From the NCBI GenBank assembly GCA_944472155.2, contig OX235272.1:86868020-86932019 (forward strand): 64,000 bases of DNA, written 5' to 3'. This document shows positions 54,540-64,000 of the stretch, in pieces. The DNA comes from Trichobilharzia szidati (taxonomy: Eukaryota; Platyhelminthes; Trematoda; Strigeidida; Schistosomatidae). Position 1 is the first letter of the stretch; every line of letters begins with the position of its first letter. The position numbers and the translations under genes were made by a program. A model generated the notes under the pieces. That model ran no database searches, was not told the DNA's origin, and was given only the letters and a program-made list of their open reading frames with translations.

Positions 54540-54885
54540 TAATGATGATGGATTGATATCAGTTAGAGAAGCATTGGAAACCATTATGAAACACTGGAGA
54601 GCTGTTACGTCCTTTTTTTATCCCACTGGTTGGCAGTATCCACCGGCCGGGATTCGCACCTAGGACCGTCATGGGCTATTGAGTCGAGACTTGGTGTCAG
54701 AGTTGTTTACGTGGTTAACTCGTAACCAGAAGGTCATAGGGTGGAACCCAGATAGGTCTGTGCTTCTGAGGAGTCACATATTAAGACAAAAAGCACCTGT
54801 CCAGTACTCCCAGATGGGTTTCATTAGTTCACTAACAGATATCAGTCGTGATTAAACTGTAGACCAGTCGAATTTATATGCACAA
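54540..54885. repeat. Family B inverted pair
   Basis: Minus copy 54548-54670 (tail ATCAGTTAGAGAAGCATTGG-like outermost) and plus copy 54675-54885 (head GTAACCAGAAGGTC, ribozyme remnant CTGAGGAGTCACATA, GCACCTGTCCAGTACTCCCA tail). Confidence 0.6.
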
Positions 54886-55094
54886 ACTCTTGAAAATATA
54901 CTTTTCGATTACATCACATTATGAATTACACTGATATACGCTACTATACGAAAAAGTTTTAGATACAAGCCAGTCTTATGGCCAGTTTTCGGTGATAACA
55001 GTCCCAGTAAAGTAATTTCGATGTAATTTATCACAATTTACTACTATTAATGATAAGAATCATGACAACAGAATGCTTATCCAACTATTATTTA

Positions 55095-55235
55095 AAATAT
55101 TCAAATGTAAGTGGTAGATAAAAGCTGAGTAGACAAACAATAGTCTACTTTCTATTCGGCGCCAAATTACTCCGGATGTGTTTGATAAAATCTTGATCAG
55201 ACGCCATACATAGGATTAAGTAATGCTACATTACA
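55095..55235. repeat. Short repeat related to the insertion at 13633-13783
   Basis: TTCGGCGCCAAATTACTC and TAAAATCTTGAT match CTCGGCGCCCAAATATTT and TAAAATCTTGAT inside the LTR insertion. GGCGCC resembles the primer-binding region of Gypsy-like elements, but this is not proof. Confidence 0.4.
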
Positions 55236-55839
55236 AAATGAAGTTGAATTAAAAATGAATTTTAAGAAAGATGAGATAAGATGCGACTATAGCAGGGTGG
55301 ATAGAAAGAAATGGTAGTAAAGTGATCGGACTTGTATAACGAGGGTGGTTAGCCAGTTCTTCCCTAACTGAGAGAGGGGGAGGAAATCATAGAATAACCG
55401 TCTTGGCACTTAACATATTCACAATTATTCCTTCGTTAACATAGATTTTATCAACGTGCTCATGTTTGATGTTGCGGTGGGAGAGGATAAAAGAATTGGT
55501 AACGGACTATATTCATTGGGGAAAACCGCATCATATTTGTACATTTTTCACCACATTAAGAGTCGGCTAGATAGGTGAACAATACGCTGGTCTGACTGGT
55601 TGGTGATTGACCCAAGGTTTAACAATGAGATGGAAAGTTACCCATTGGGATTATTTGCTGACTACAACGTCGACTAAATCCAGATTTGAGGAATAAACAC
55701 ATCTGACTCTACAGATATTGACTTGAATTTTGGTTTCAGTTTTGGTCGCTTCCAATGCGTCTGCACAACACCACAAAATTACGTATGAATACTGCTTGTA
55801 CGCAAACGTTAAATGACTGTTGTATTGATTCTTGTTTGA

Positions 55840-56225
55840 ATTAACTAACCTGTGTCGATCTTTCACTATATGCTGAAGATTACATGACGAGAAAGAACAG
55901 GTAACGAGGAACTTTGGCCGGCAACAAACCAACTGGAGACCTACTGGCCAACAAACACACCGAAGGAAATGCAGATGCATTGAACGCACTTTGAAGAGAC
56001 CCGTGAATGATATGAAGTGCCAGTCAGTCGCTCGAGTGGAACCCTAATGTGAATTGACGAATTGGGAGTCAGATGTTGACACTGAGGAGAGAGTGTGAGG
56101 GGGAGATGAAGGCTCGTAAGCGGTTGGCGGTGCTAGAAAAAAGAGACTGCCAAGATAATAGTACAATGAAGATGTGTTGCAGAAGATCTATTTTACACTC
56201 GGAACCCAAGGGCATAATAATATAT
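55840..56225 (+). pseudogene. RTE-like LINE, decayed 3' end
   Basis: TNLCRSFTIC-like start, LKITxREITGNEEL, then HRRKCRCIERTLKRPVNDMK, RVEP, and the tail TTTTACACTCGGAACCCAAG followed by GGCATAATAATA. Confidence 0.65.
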
Positions 56226-56229
56226 AACA

Positions 56230-56960
56230 TAGGCCGATAAATATATATGGGTTCATCTCGAACAATCAAATATCAAACTGCTACTTGTGTTAATAAAATA
56301 ATGATAATTCATATTGTGGAGAAGACTGTTTTCCTAATTTCGAAGTGAATTAACTCAACACTTAAACTGACCAAAAGCTCAGTGTTTTGTAAATTGTTTT
56401 ATTTATATTACCGACGTCAGCTGTATGGTCGACTAAAACACTGACTAAATATGGTACTTTATTTACAACCAATGATGTAGACTCAAAGTCTTCGAGTCCA
56501 TTCTGCATCTTGAAACCTCAGAACTTTACTCCAGCACACTGGTCAATTCAAATGTTGCTGATCTTCCTGAGCGTGATTCGCCTTTCATATTGCCAGTCTT
56601 GATGAATTCATCCACCTATCAAGGAATACACAACATACCATTAACTGATGACAATGATTTTTTTTATATACAACGCAAATGCACTTAGAAGATTCCGGAT
56701 GTAATTATTCTGAAAGGTTTTCATATCAACAGGACATCTAACACCGTCATCTTCTTCAAAGATATCATATCTCGCCTATTATTAGTACTGACATTAAATC
56801 TCGAATGAGGATTTTAAATATTCCAAACCATGTACAATCATGTAGAGCGGCTGGCACAAGGATGTCTCACTTCAGGAACAAAGTTCAGCTGGAATGGTTT
56901 GGTTTGTAATCATTGGCCATTATTAGCTAACTATTATAATCTTTCATATATTAATTCTCC
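56230..56960. other. No feature recognised
   Basis: AT-rich. Nothing supported. Confidence 0.4.
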
Positions 56961-57315
56961 TTATTGAATTTGAATAAAGCGAGAACTACAGTTTTTGCAG
57001 AATAAAGTGATACCATCTTGACACGGGTCATAAGGTGGACGTCGCAAAATCGTTCAAAATTATCAATAAGCAAAAGAGCGCAATTCTCCTCAAGTTTGCT
57101 GAAACCATCTCCATCAAACGCCTGAAACCTGATTTGTGTGTTCAGAAAGAAACAGTTATCAGTCTTTCTTTGCCCTCGTAACTGGATATTTTCATCTCTC
57201 CTTCATCTGAATACGTAATGCCGGAGGTTTCCATTGTGTATGATCACTGTTGTTCAGAGTAGTGTTTAATATTACAAATATATATATATTATTGTTATTA
57301 CTGTATGCAAATATT

Positions 57316-58274
57316 CAAGGCTGCCTACTATCGCCAATGATTTTCTTGATTGCAGTAGACTGGATAATGCGACAAACAGTGGGCAATGAGGAAACAGGCA
57401 TAAAATGGACAAACACAAAAAACTTGGAGGATATGGACTTCGCCGATGATATATGTCTGATTTCCCACAAACTGGAAGATATGCAAGCGAAAAGCAAGTT
57501 AGCAGAAGAAGCATCAAAGATAGGACTCCAGGTGAACATAGATAAAACAGAGGTGATGAAAATTCCTGGGCAACACCACCAACAGCAACAACAACAACAG
57601 ACAACAATCAGTATAAATGGAAGGAACCTGAAAGAAACAACCTCCTTCACCTACCTACCTGGGAAGCATCATTTCAACTACAGGCGGAACTGACGAGGAT
57701 ATCAAAGCAAGAATCGGAAAAGCAAGACAAGCTTTCATTACTCTCAAGTCTGTGTGGAGGTCAACAACACTAAGCATCAAAAATAAGATCCGGATTTTCA
57801 ACTCCAATGTGAAGTCAGTGCTACTCTACGGATCAGAGACTTGCACTGCGCGTCATAAAGAGCATCTCAAACAAACTACAGACCTTCATTAACAGTTGTC
57901 TTCGCTCAATACTCAAGATCAGATGTCCAGAAAAGACCAGCAACAGGGATGGATCTCTGGGAGCGAACCAACCAGGAATCGATGAAACAAATTGGCAGGA
58001 GGAAATGGAGATGGATTGGCCATACTCTGAGGAAACCATCAAGTGATATCACTAGACAAGCCATTGGAACCCGAAAGGGAAGCGGCGAGTTGGTCGTCAG
58101 TGCAAGGGTGACTTGGAGGAGGTCATGTGAAGAGGAGATGAAAACGTGTGTACAGACATGGAGCCAGGTGAAGACTCAAGCAGAGAACTGAACGCAATGG
58201 AGACGCATGGCTGAAGCCCTATGTTCCTCTAGGAATTAAAGGATGCAATAATAATAATAAAAATAATAATAATA
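57316..58274 (+). pseudogene. RTE-like LINE inserted into the PLE, with target duplication
   Basis: 5'-truncated insertion starting at QGCLLSPMIFLIAVDWIMRQ (RT motif region). It continues with FADDICLISHKLED (catalytic FADD), IGLQVNIDKTEVMKIPGQ, a Gln run, [38 protein letters not shown] and [20 protein letters not shown]. It ends with GAAGCCCTATGTTCCTCTAG and an AAT-rich tail. It is flanked by 11-bp direct repeats ATGCAAATATT (57305-57315, 58275-58285). At least four frameshifts, for example near 57655 (duplicated CTAC) and 57845. It is close in sequence to the 7311-8155 copy, so both inserted fairly recently. Confidence 0.9.
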
Positions 58275-58370
58275 ATGCAAATATTGATTGATTTTTGTTT
58301 AAAATGAACTCTGTGCAAGTATGTTAAAATTGTTTATGTAGATGTACTTAATAATGACTAGGGCCTGCAA

Positions 58371-58420
58371 GCAGATGATGAGAAGGCAATGAAATAAAAG
58401 ATGTTACCACTTTATTCTGC
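58371..58420 (+). ncRNA. Hammerhead-like motif, PLE 3' end, reduced helix II
   Basis: GCAG (58371-58374) pairs with CTGC (58417-58420). The core is AUGAUGA (C3 to A), then GAAGGCAAT and GAAA at 58391-58394. Helix III ATAAA..G / C TTTAT ends at 58415, with T58416 at the cleavage position. Helix III sequence differs from the 3098-3150 and 8840-8889 copies but stays paired. Confidence 0.5.
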
Positions 58421-58454
58421 AAAAATTGTAATTCTCGCTTTATTCAAATATTAT

Positions 58455-60170
58455 AATCTTAGTCTTTTTGGTTGTCACTTAGCTTTGTTGGAAGCATTAT
58501 CTTTGAAGAAAAGACATACTATGATGATTCGAACTCTGAAATTGAGAAATCTTATATGAAATCTGATCACAATAACCTATAGCGTATACATATCAGTTGA
58601 ACAACATGAAAGTATATTAGATGTGGATAGATGCGCAGACTACAAAGGATAATATGCTTTTATCACGTGAGAAAATACCACGTTTACCTGCATCATTTAT
58701 ATCCCCCGATGATTCTATTTGGATTGAACAAGTTATACTGGTTTAACCGCTTCAGTGTGTGTCATCAGTTCATTTGGGAGCAGTATGATTTCAGTGCCTC
58801 TACAATAATAGAATGTCCTAGACATTTTATTAATTGTCCAACCCCTCGCCACCCCATGCGCCAATGATTCGTTATCAAAAGTGATCTCAGTAGTCAAAAT
58901 TCTGAGGCAAAACTGATCTGATATCTCATCCCCACATATACCACATTTTATGATATATGACCTTAAATTCTGCAGGGATTAAAATTAGTTTCAATGCAGA
59001 TTCAATCACAAATTGACACTGTAGACAAAATCACTGAAAGTCGACGACAACTGAACAGTTATTTCATTCTACATTGCACTCATCATCGGGGAATGCCTAC
59101 AGTGCTGACTAGAATCATTGATGTGAAGCAGGTCAGTTATGACAACAGAAACTTGGCAATGACATTAAATGATGGATGTAGTAGTTAGCGTATTCAAAGA
59201 GCTTCGAACCTATCAGCTAATGAACTCGTGGATATCCTGAATTCATCTGTTCAGTGAGATAATGGATGTGGAATACATCAAATTTTCAAATTAGAACAAA
59301 ATACCCGTTTCGTGCTATGTGGCTGTCTGACTGATGTCAGCTTGTGAAGAAACCAAACAAAAATTCATCCTCCTCTCCTTATATTATGTCGGTAGTGCTT
59401 TGTCCTGTGAAATAGAGAGTCAGGTGTACCACATATTGTTATCCCATTAGCAACTTAAGTTAATTATATTGCGTATATGTCACTTTAAGATATTCACGAT
59501 AGGGAGGCACTCATTTGACTGAATATTCAGACGTCTTCATGTCACATCCTATAGTCGACTTAACAGACATCTCTTAGCACTGATTACGGAATATCTACCA
59601 TCACTTCTTTTTCCACTGAGTCGACAAATCAAAATTAAAAATTGACTGTGATCTTCAACTGTTTCCACTGCTGTTTCTCACTCTGATCATTGAAGGCTCA
59701 CAGCACAAATGATTCAGCCGAGTACGAATAACAGATTTCAGTCTTCTCTCTCCCTCTATCTCCCTATCTGTTGTCCTCTAGCTCACTGCTGTTCTGCCGA
59801 TATAGGCTACACTTACAAATATATATCACACTGACCATTCAGGTATTAGGAAGTGATTGCAAGTGACAGTTCATTATATGATTATACAGAATGACTCATC
59901 CTGCTTGACACTACTCAGCGTTCAGAAACCAAAACATTATGGTGAATCGGGGTAAGAGTTGTTTGTTCTAGTACCAGAAAGCTTATCACTCGGTATTTCT
60001 CTCCTTCTTGCTCAAATGCAACAGCCTATCCAAGATTAAACCGTCATCTGATGTCACACAGTTCGTATTGAAAAACAATTCATTGTGAAACGAATCATCC
60101 ACAAATTTTACTAAGAAGAACTCGATGAATAATCGTTGAAGTTCAACAAAACATTCTCGACAAACAAAAG
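58455..60170. other. Mostly unassigned; decayed family B copy near 58985-59110
   Basis: Minus-strand family B traces (GATGAGTGCAATGTAGAATG, AAATAACTGTTCAG) lie at about 59045-59095. The rest shows no gene. It may be the 3' flank of the minus-strand gene that ends at 60333. Confidence 0.4.
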
Positions 60171-60174
60171 AAAC

Positions 60175-60180
60175 TTTATT
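60175..60180 (-). terminator. Polyadenylation signal AATAAA
   Basis: AATAAA on the minus strand about 150 bases after the stop codon at 60333-60335, giving a plausible short 3' UTR. Confidence 0.6.
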
Positions 60181-60332
60181 ACATGATGAAAATAAGCAAA
60201 TTCACAATAAACTGACAAAAAACAAGGTAGTTCCTCTTCAAAGCTTCAAAAAAAAATCAAATCGAGTCAAATATTTACAACGAAATAATAACACACAGTT
60301 TATAAATGTTGAAATGTTTCACATCCTCGCGC

Positions 60333-60511
60333 TCATAGATTCTCATTAGAGAAAGATGTATAAGGTGTTTTCTGTCGACTGAATACTTTCAGTCTTATCA
60401 GTGTTGGATTATCACGAAAGCCAGTATGTAGTGCACAGTAGATGATTGAGGCGATGCCTGCCACCGACAGGATACAAACGCATACCATGAGTAGAATGAT
60501 GCCAGGACTCA
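60333..60511 (-). CDS. Last exon of a mucin-like type I membrane protein: TM helix and tail
   Basis: Preceded by a good acceptor (TTCTTCCTTCTTTACAG, ending at 60512). The exon codes for GIILLMVCVCILSVAGIASI and IYCAL, a transmembrane helix of about 24 residues. A ~34-residue basic cytoplasmic tail follows with YTSF, a possible Yxx-hydrophobic sorting motif, then the stop at 60333-60335. The exon begins in phase 1, matching the phase-1 donor of the Thr-rich exon at 62385-62828, so joining keeps the frame. No family name is justified. Surface or tegument location is inference. Confidence 0.6.
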
Positions 60512-60513
60512 CT

Positions 60514-62384
60514 GTAAAGAAGGAAGAAAATAGCCACAGCGAAGTGAACAGTTCAGTGTGAAAATCAATGAGAAAATGCGAGAATGGTAAGTCAATACTG
60601 AAAATGGGAAATCGGCGAACTCCGGAAACGTCGTCAATAGATTGATGGAACACATCTCTCCTCCGAATTCAATCAGGTACACTTCAACGATGAAATACAC
60701 TCTGATGAATACGATATCTAATAATTTGAAGAAATCTGGAACAAATTTCAGCAGAGTAAATGAATAACAATAATAATAATGCCATTTCCTATTCGCCAAA
60801 TATAGAATCACTTCTTCCGAACTAAAATCAATGTCATTCTTCAAGACGGAGTCATTTCCATGAGTCCATATGGTAGATGACTCAGTCAACATGTGAAAAA
60901 GTAAACCAGATTCAAATGCAGATATATAATGATATCTGTGAATAAAGAGGAATTCTGTTGAATGAATTCTGAAAAGAATGGACTGAGGTGTGCAGGTGAA
61001 TAGAAGAAAACTGGAATTAGTCACTTGGCTAGTGGAAAGTTGCTGGTCAATGAATGTCACCTCACTGTGGTGAAAAAATCTCAATAATCACTGCTACACA
61101 TTGATATCTTTGAATTCAGAATTCCAGCGTTCACATTATAATGATGATATCTTGTACATACTGATGATTGATATGAGTAGGTGGAAGGGCTTCATGTCAA
61201 GCAGTAGTGCTGGCCACACAGATCTCTGTCGTCTAAACACTCGATGGCGAAGACCTTCATAACCATTGCACAAAAGTGCACCTGACATTGGCAAGCACTT
61301 TTCATGACTTCAAATGCAGTGAACAAATTTAATTTTCTCCATTCAATGTTCACACTAACAGTATTCCCAGCACTCATTAGTCGATTTGCTATACACTTCG
61401 GTAATGCAAATGACAACCGCTTGGTTGAAATCTATGTGACGAGAACACCACAAACAATTAAGATGAAAGCGCAACTAGCTCAGTGAAACAAGCTAAATAG
61501 GAATGAGCTCTCCAAATTCCACTATCAGTCTTAATGATGATATTTCTTACCGAATTCCAGTTGAGTTTCATGAATTTCCAAGATGATATGGAGCCAGTCC
61601 AGCATAAAAGAGTTTCACATTAATTGAATCAATTAAAAAAATCTATTCTGTGAATCCCTTCACTGCTAACTTGCACTATATTTGCATGGACGACAGGTAA
61701 GCTCATTGCAATGGACACAAAGTAGTCAGACTTTGTGCAGTGAACAGGCTAATAGTTGATATAATGGATGGGATATGCAGGTCAATATGGGAAAAGACGC
61801 AGTCTGCTTCTATTTGAGTTTACATATTCCATGATGGATGTCTTATCAGCAGGTTCACTGATATTTTCGAGATCAAATGCATTGAGAAATTTTCTACCAC
61901 CGTCCTGTTTGAATGGACAGAAGATATGCAGAGAAATGAATTCAGTGATTTCTCAGTGTAAAATAACTGTGACATCAGAAGAAGGACTTCACTCGCATTC
62001 AGGTAACCGATTCACTTGTAACGATCATACGGATCAGCTGAGTTGAGAAACTAGTGTGCTGCTCTATAGGATTACATATTACTTATCGAAAGTGTTAAGC
62101 AGAACAAACGTTTCCGTATGGAAGTGACATTGGTAGATAGATATTGACCGTCTTTCTTCATCTCAGTGAACTAGTGAGAAAGGCTGTTGATAGAATACGG
62201 TTGTGGAGTAGAAGATTTCTTCCTTCCATAGGCATTTCTAACAGAGTAGTGCTCAGTATAGATGGCAACTACAACTCAAATAGTATTGTACGTTGAAATC
62301 ATTCGGAAGGCCAAATGGAAATTACCGAAACACTAAAATTATGAAATCTGACAAATTTAATAATAATTAAGTGGCAAAACTCAC
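60514..62384 (-). other. Probable intron(s) of the membrane-protein gene
   Basis: Contains a 191-residue open frame (60509-61084) and a Cys-rich 74-residue frame (61192-61416). Neither has splice phases that fit between the two supported exons. No repeats of the families above are seen, consistent with gene territory. Confidence 0.4.
61192..61440 (-). CDS. Possible Cys-rich exon, weakly supported
   Basis: An acceptor-like TTCTCGTCACATAG lies just upstream on the minus strand. The frame ends SACQCQVHFCAMVMKVFAIE-CLDDRDLCGQHYCLT with seven Cys in about 35 residues, unusual for random AT-rich DNA. In the frame forced by the neighbouring phase-1 exons it would hit a stop, so if real it belongs to another transcript. 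Not recognised as a family. Confidence 0.2.
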
Positions 62385-62828
62385 TAGCTTTGATTGGACG
62401 TGGATGTGTTTCTGTAGACGTTGTTACTATCTGTGATTTCTCAGTGGTCTCTTCTTCACCATCATCGTCGTTTTCCTTCTCGGAGCTTGACTTTTTACTT
62501 GATGAGGATGTCAGATTCACCGCTTCTGACGACACCACTGACGTATTTATATACACATGTGTCCCTGCATCCTCTGTCTCGAAGTTTGTCTCCACTGTTG
62601 GTGTGTGCGTCTCTTGTTCTGTTGTTGTCGTTACTGCTGCTGCATCAGTGGTACTTTGTGTGTTTTCATCCTCTTCCCCTGCACTTTGAGTTTCGGCTGT
62701 TATTCCCTCTGGTATTCGTTCAACTGTTGTCACTTCTGTTTCCTGTGTCGTCTTAGGGACCTCGGTGACTGTCACATTTGTCTCCTTAGGTTCTTCTTTT
62801 CCACTCGTCACATTTATTGCTTGCGTAA
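62385..62828 (-). CDS. Thr/Ser-rich mucin-like extracellular exon
   Basis: A 444-nt exon between acceptor ATTCTTTCATTACCACAG (ending at 62829) and donor GTGAGT (starting at 62384). It is phase 1 at both ends, typical of extracellular modules. The ~148 residues are rich in Thr, Ser, Glu and Val (TTEQETHTPTVETNFETE), with N-glycosylation sequons (NVT twice, NTS, NLT) and a Ser/Lys/Glu/Asp-rich juxtamembrane part (KENDDDGEEETTEKS). It is predicted to be heavily O-glycosylated. With 60333-60511 it forms a type I glycoprotein. The exon with signal peptide is not identified. Confidence 0.6.
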
Positions 62829-62834
62829 CTGTGG

Positions 62835-64000
62835 TAATGAAAGAATACATTTGAAAAATGCAAAACACGGTGATGTGCGTGAAGTCAAATAGAAAATTTC
62901 TGCCCACATGTAATTGACATAAAAAAACTGTCAACGGATTCCAAAGAATAAATGGTTCGTATAAAAGAATTGGAAACGTACAACCACATGATTCAGTGTG
63001 TACGGTGCCGGAAACCAGTAGCTCAGTGTTTCCGAGCTTATTCAGATTGCATTCATTAATTCATTTTCATAGGAGTTTCTTAAAAGATCACTCGTGTTAA
63101 AATCTAACTCGTGAGATTTATTTCTTAGCAGTAGTCAATTATTTGGGTCAACGAGTGTTTTCCCCTGACTGACATCTTATCTGGAACTGTTTCACGTTAA
63201 GTTTCTACTCATATGCATGTGTGTATGTATGCCTGAATCGGATAGGCTGGAGGTTATGTTTTGTGGAAAAATAATAAATACGCATGTTTGTTCACAGAAG
63301 GCGTTTTGCAAAATCCTATTTATGTTCAGCTCAGTATTCACTGGGGGCAAATTACCATCAGATTATCTCAGGACAGACAGGATCAGCGTAACCAGTAACA
63401 ACATGCTTGCAAGTTCAGACGAGTAAATGGTATAATAGATCAAATCATTTTCAGGATATTAGCAACTACGCACACTTTTCAGCGTACATTACAGTCGATT
63501 ATATTATATGTGCCTCATTAAGGGGAGTAAGAAGGCCGGTTGCCCGTGTTATAACTACACAATCATAGGGAACAGGATGAGGAAATAGATTTGTGAATCA
63601 CTGTGTTCCACTGCATAGGATTAACAGATGGTGTCGATGATCCAAGGTGATTCTGAAATCCAGGCCAGTGTTGAATTAGAAGAAGTTGTCGAAGGAGCTA
63701 TGAGAAAGAAGGAGTTCCCCTGCATTCAAATCAGAATTGTTTGATTCACTGGAGCATAATTTCAACTACCAGTTATATTATTTAGCAGCATAATTTGTTT
63801 TAGTAAACTGACACGATACAGCTAATATGAAAAGGTGTCTAATTCAATCAAGAGAGACACTTTTGTGTGTGTTTCTCTATCCCGTTCCCATATGTGACCT
63901 TCTCTGATTGTTGAATCTGAATAAAATAATTAGTCGGAGATGTTTTTAAACTTTTTGTGATGAACGCCTTACAGGTGGTAGTTGACATATAATAAGCGCC
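62835..64000. other. No feature recognised
   Basis: Presumably intron or 5' region of the minus-strand membrane-protein gene. Short open frames (for example 63217-63426 plus) show no signature. Confidence 0.4.

Larger units (their letters stand above)
56965..58450 (+). mobile_element. PLE 3' region interrupted by an RTE-like LINE
   Basis: A minus 3' scrap (56965-57014, AATAAAGCGAGAACTAC and GCAGAATAAAG) is joined to a plus PLE: HKVDVAKSFKIINKQKSAIL, ETISIKRLKPDLCVQKETV and LSLPS-stop near 57181. The 3' UTR runs to 57315 and resumes at 58286 after the nested LINE, ending with a hammerhead-like motif (58371-58420) and CTCGCTTTATTCAAA. Left and right ends are thus inverted copies of each other. 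Confidence 0.85.

Noticed and set aside
57272..57650. Two 111-residue minus-strand frames
   Set aside because: Antisense to the RTE LINE RT region.
60509..61084. 191-residue minus-strand open frame
   Set aside because: No domain, composition follows local AT bias (Phe, Leu, Ser, Ile), and its end overlaps the acceptor of the TM exon, so intron sequence is more likely.
62390..62892. Three plus-strand frames of 99-111 residues
   Set aside because: Antisense shadows of the Thr/Ser-rich exon; their Cys/Leu richness results from ACA, GTT and TCT codons read backwards.

Overview
ORGANISM. This looks like a repeat-rich piece of a parasitic flatworm nuclear genome, most likely a blood fluke (Schistosomatidae). 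The reasons are: AT-rich, intron-rich, gene-poor DNA; copies that closely resemble the schistosome SM-alpha hammerhead-ribozyme repeat; many broken Penelope-like elements (PLEs) with GIY-YIG endonuclease; and RTE-like LINEs. There is one assembly gap (11590-12086). Nothing bacterial, plasmid-like or CRISPR-like is present.

CELLULAR GENES. Only two host genes are supported, both on the minus strand. (1) A ~1.7 kb exon at 14158-15845 with splice sites at both ends. It encodes a His/Ser/Asn-rich protein with a protein phosphatase 1 docking motif and a second segment typical of glycogen-targeting PP1 regulatory subunits (PPP1R3 type). The carbohydrate-binding exons are not visible. A possible terminal exon with poly(A) signal lies at 9841-10175. 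(2) A mucin-like membrane protein: a Thr/Ser-rich exon (62385-62828) and a last exon with a transmembrane helix and short cytoplasmic tail (60333-60511). Splice phases match, and an AATAAA follows at 60175-60180.

MOBILE DNA. About two thirds of the window is transposon debris. There are at least three PLE types: the 3.1-4.2, 8.8-9.5, 21-22, 30 and 57-58 kb type; the 2.2/5.9, 12.7, 16-17, 42-43 and 48-51 kb types; and a distinct RT+EN element at 35.6-37.2 kb. There are two RTE-like LINE families. A tRNA-headed SINE (family E) shares its 3' tail with the RTE LINE. A solo LTR with target-site duplication lies at 47805-48142. Several fold-back elements and two tRNA-headed repeat families (called B and C here) complete the inventory.

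THE RECURRENT SYSTEM. The window is full of hammerhead-ribozyme-like motifs. They occur in SM-alpha-like repeats, in tRNA-headed families B and C, and at the 3' ends of almost every PLE. Each family has its own helices I-III, yet they share the core CUGANGA ... GAA and a short palindromic helix III. Two family C copies (27485-27527 minus, 27631-27675 plus) have an intact CUGAUGA/GAAA core. Most of these ribozyme-bearing elements sit as head-to-head inverted pairs with the 3' ribozyme ends facing outwards, at more than ten places. My working hypothesis is a mobilisation network in which autonomous PLEs and small Pol III-type RNAs share ribozyme-processed RNA, with dimeric or circular intermediates. 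The motifs and inverted pairs are visible in the sequence. The mobilisation link is inference.
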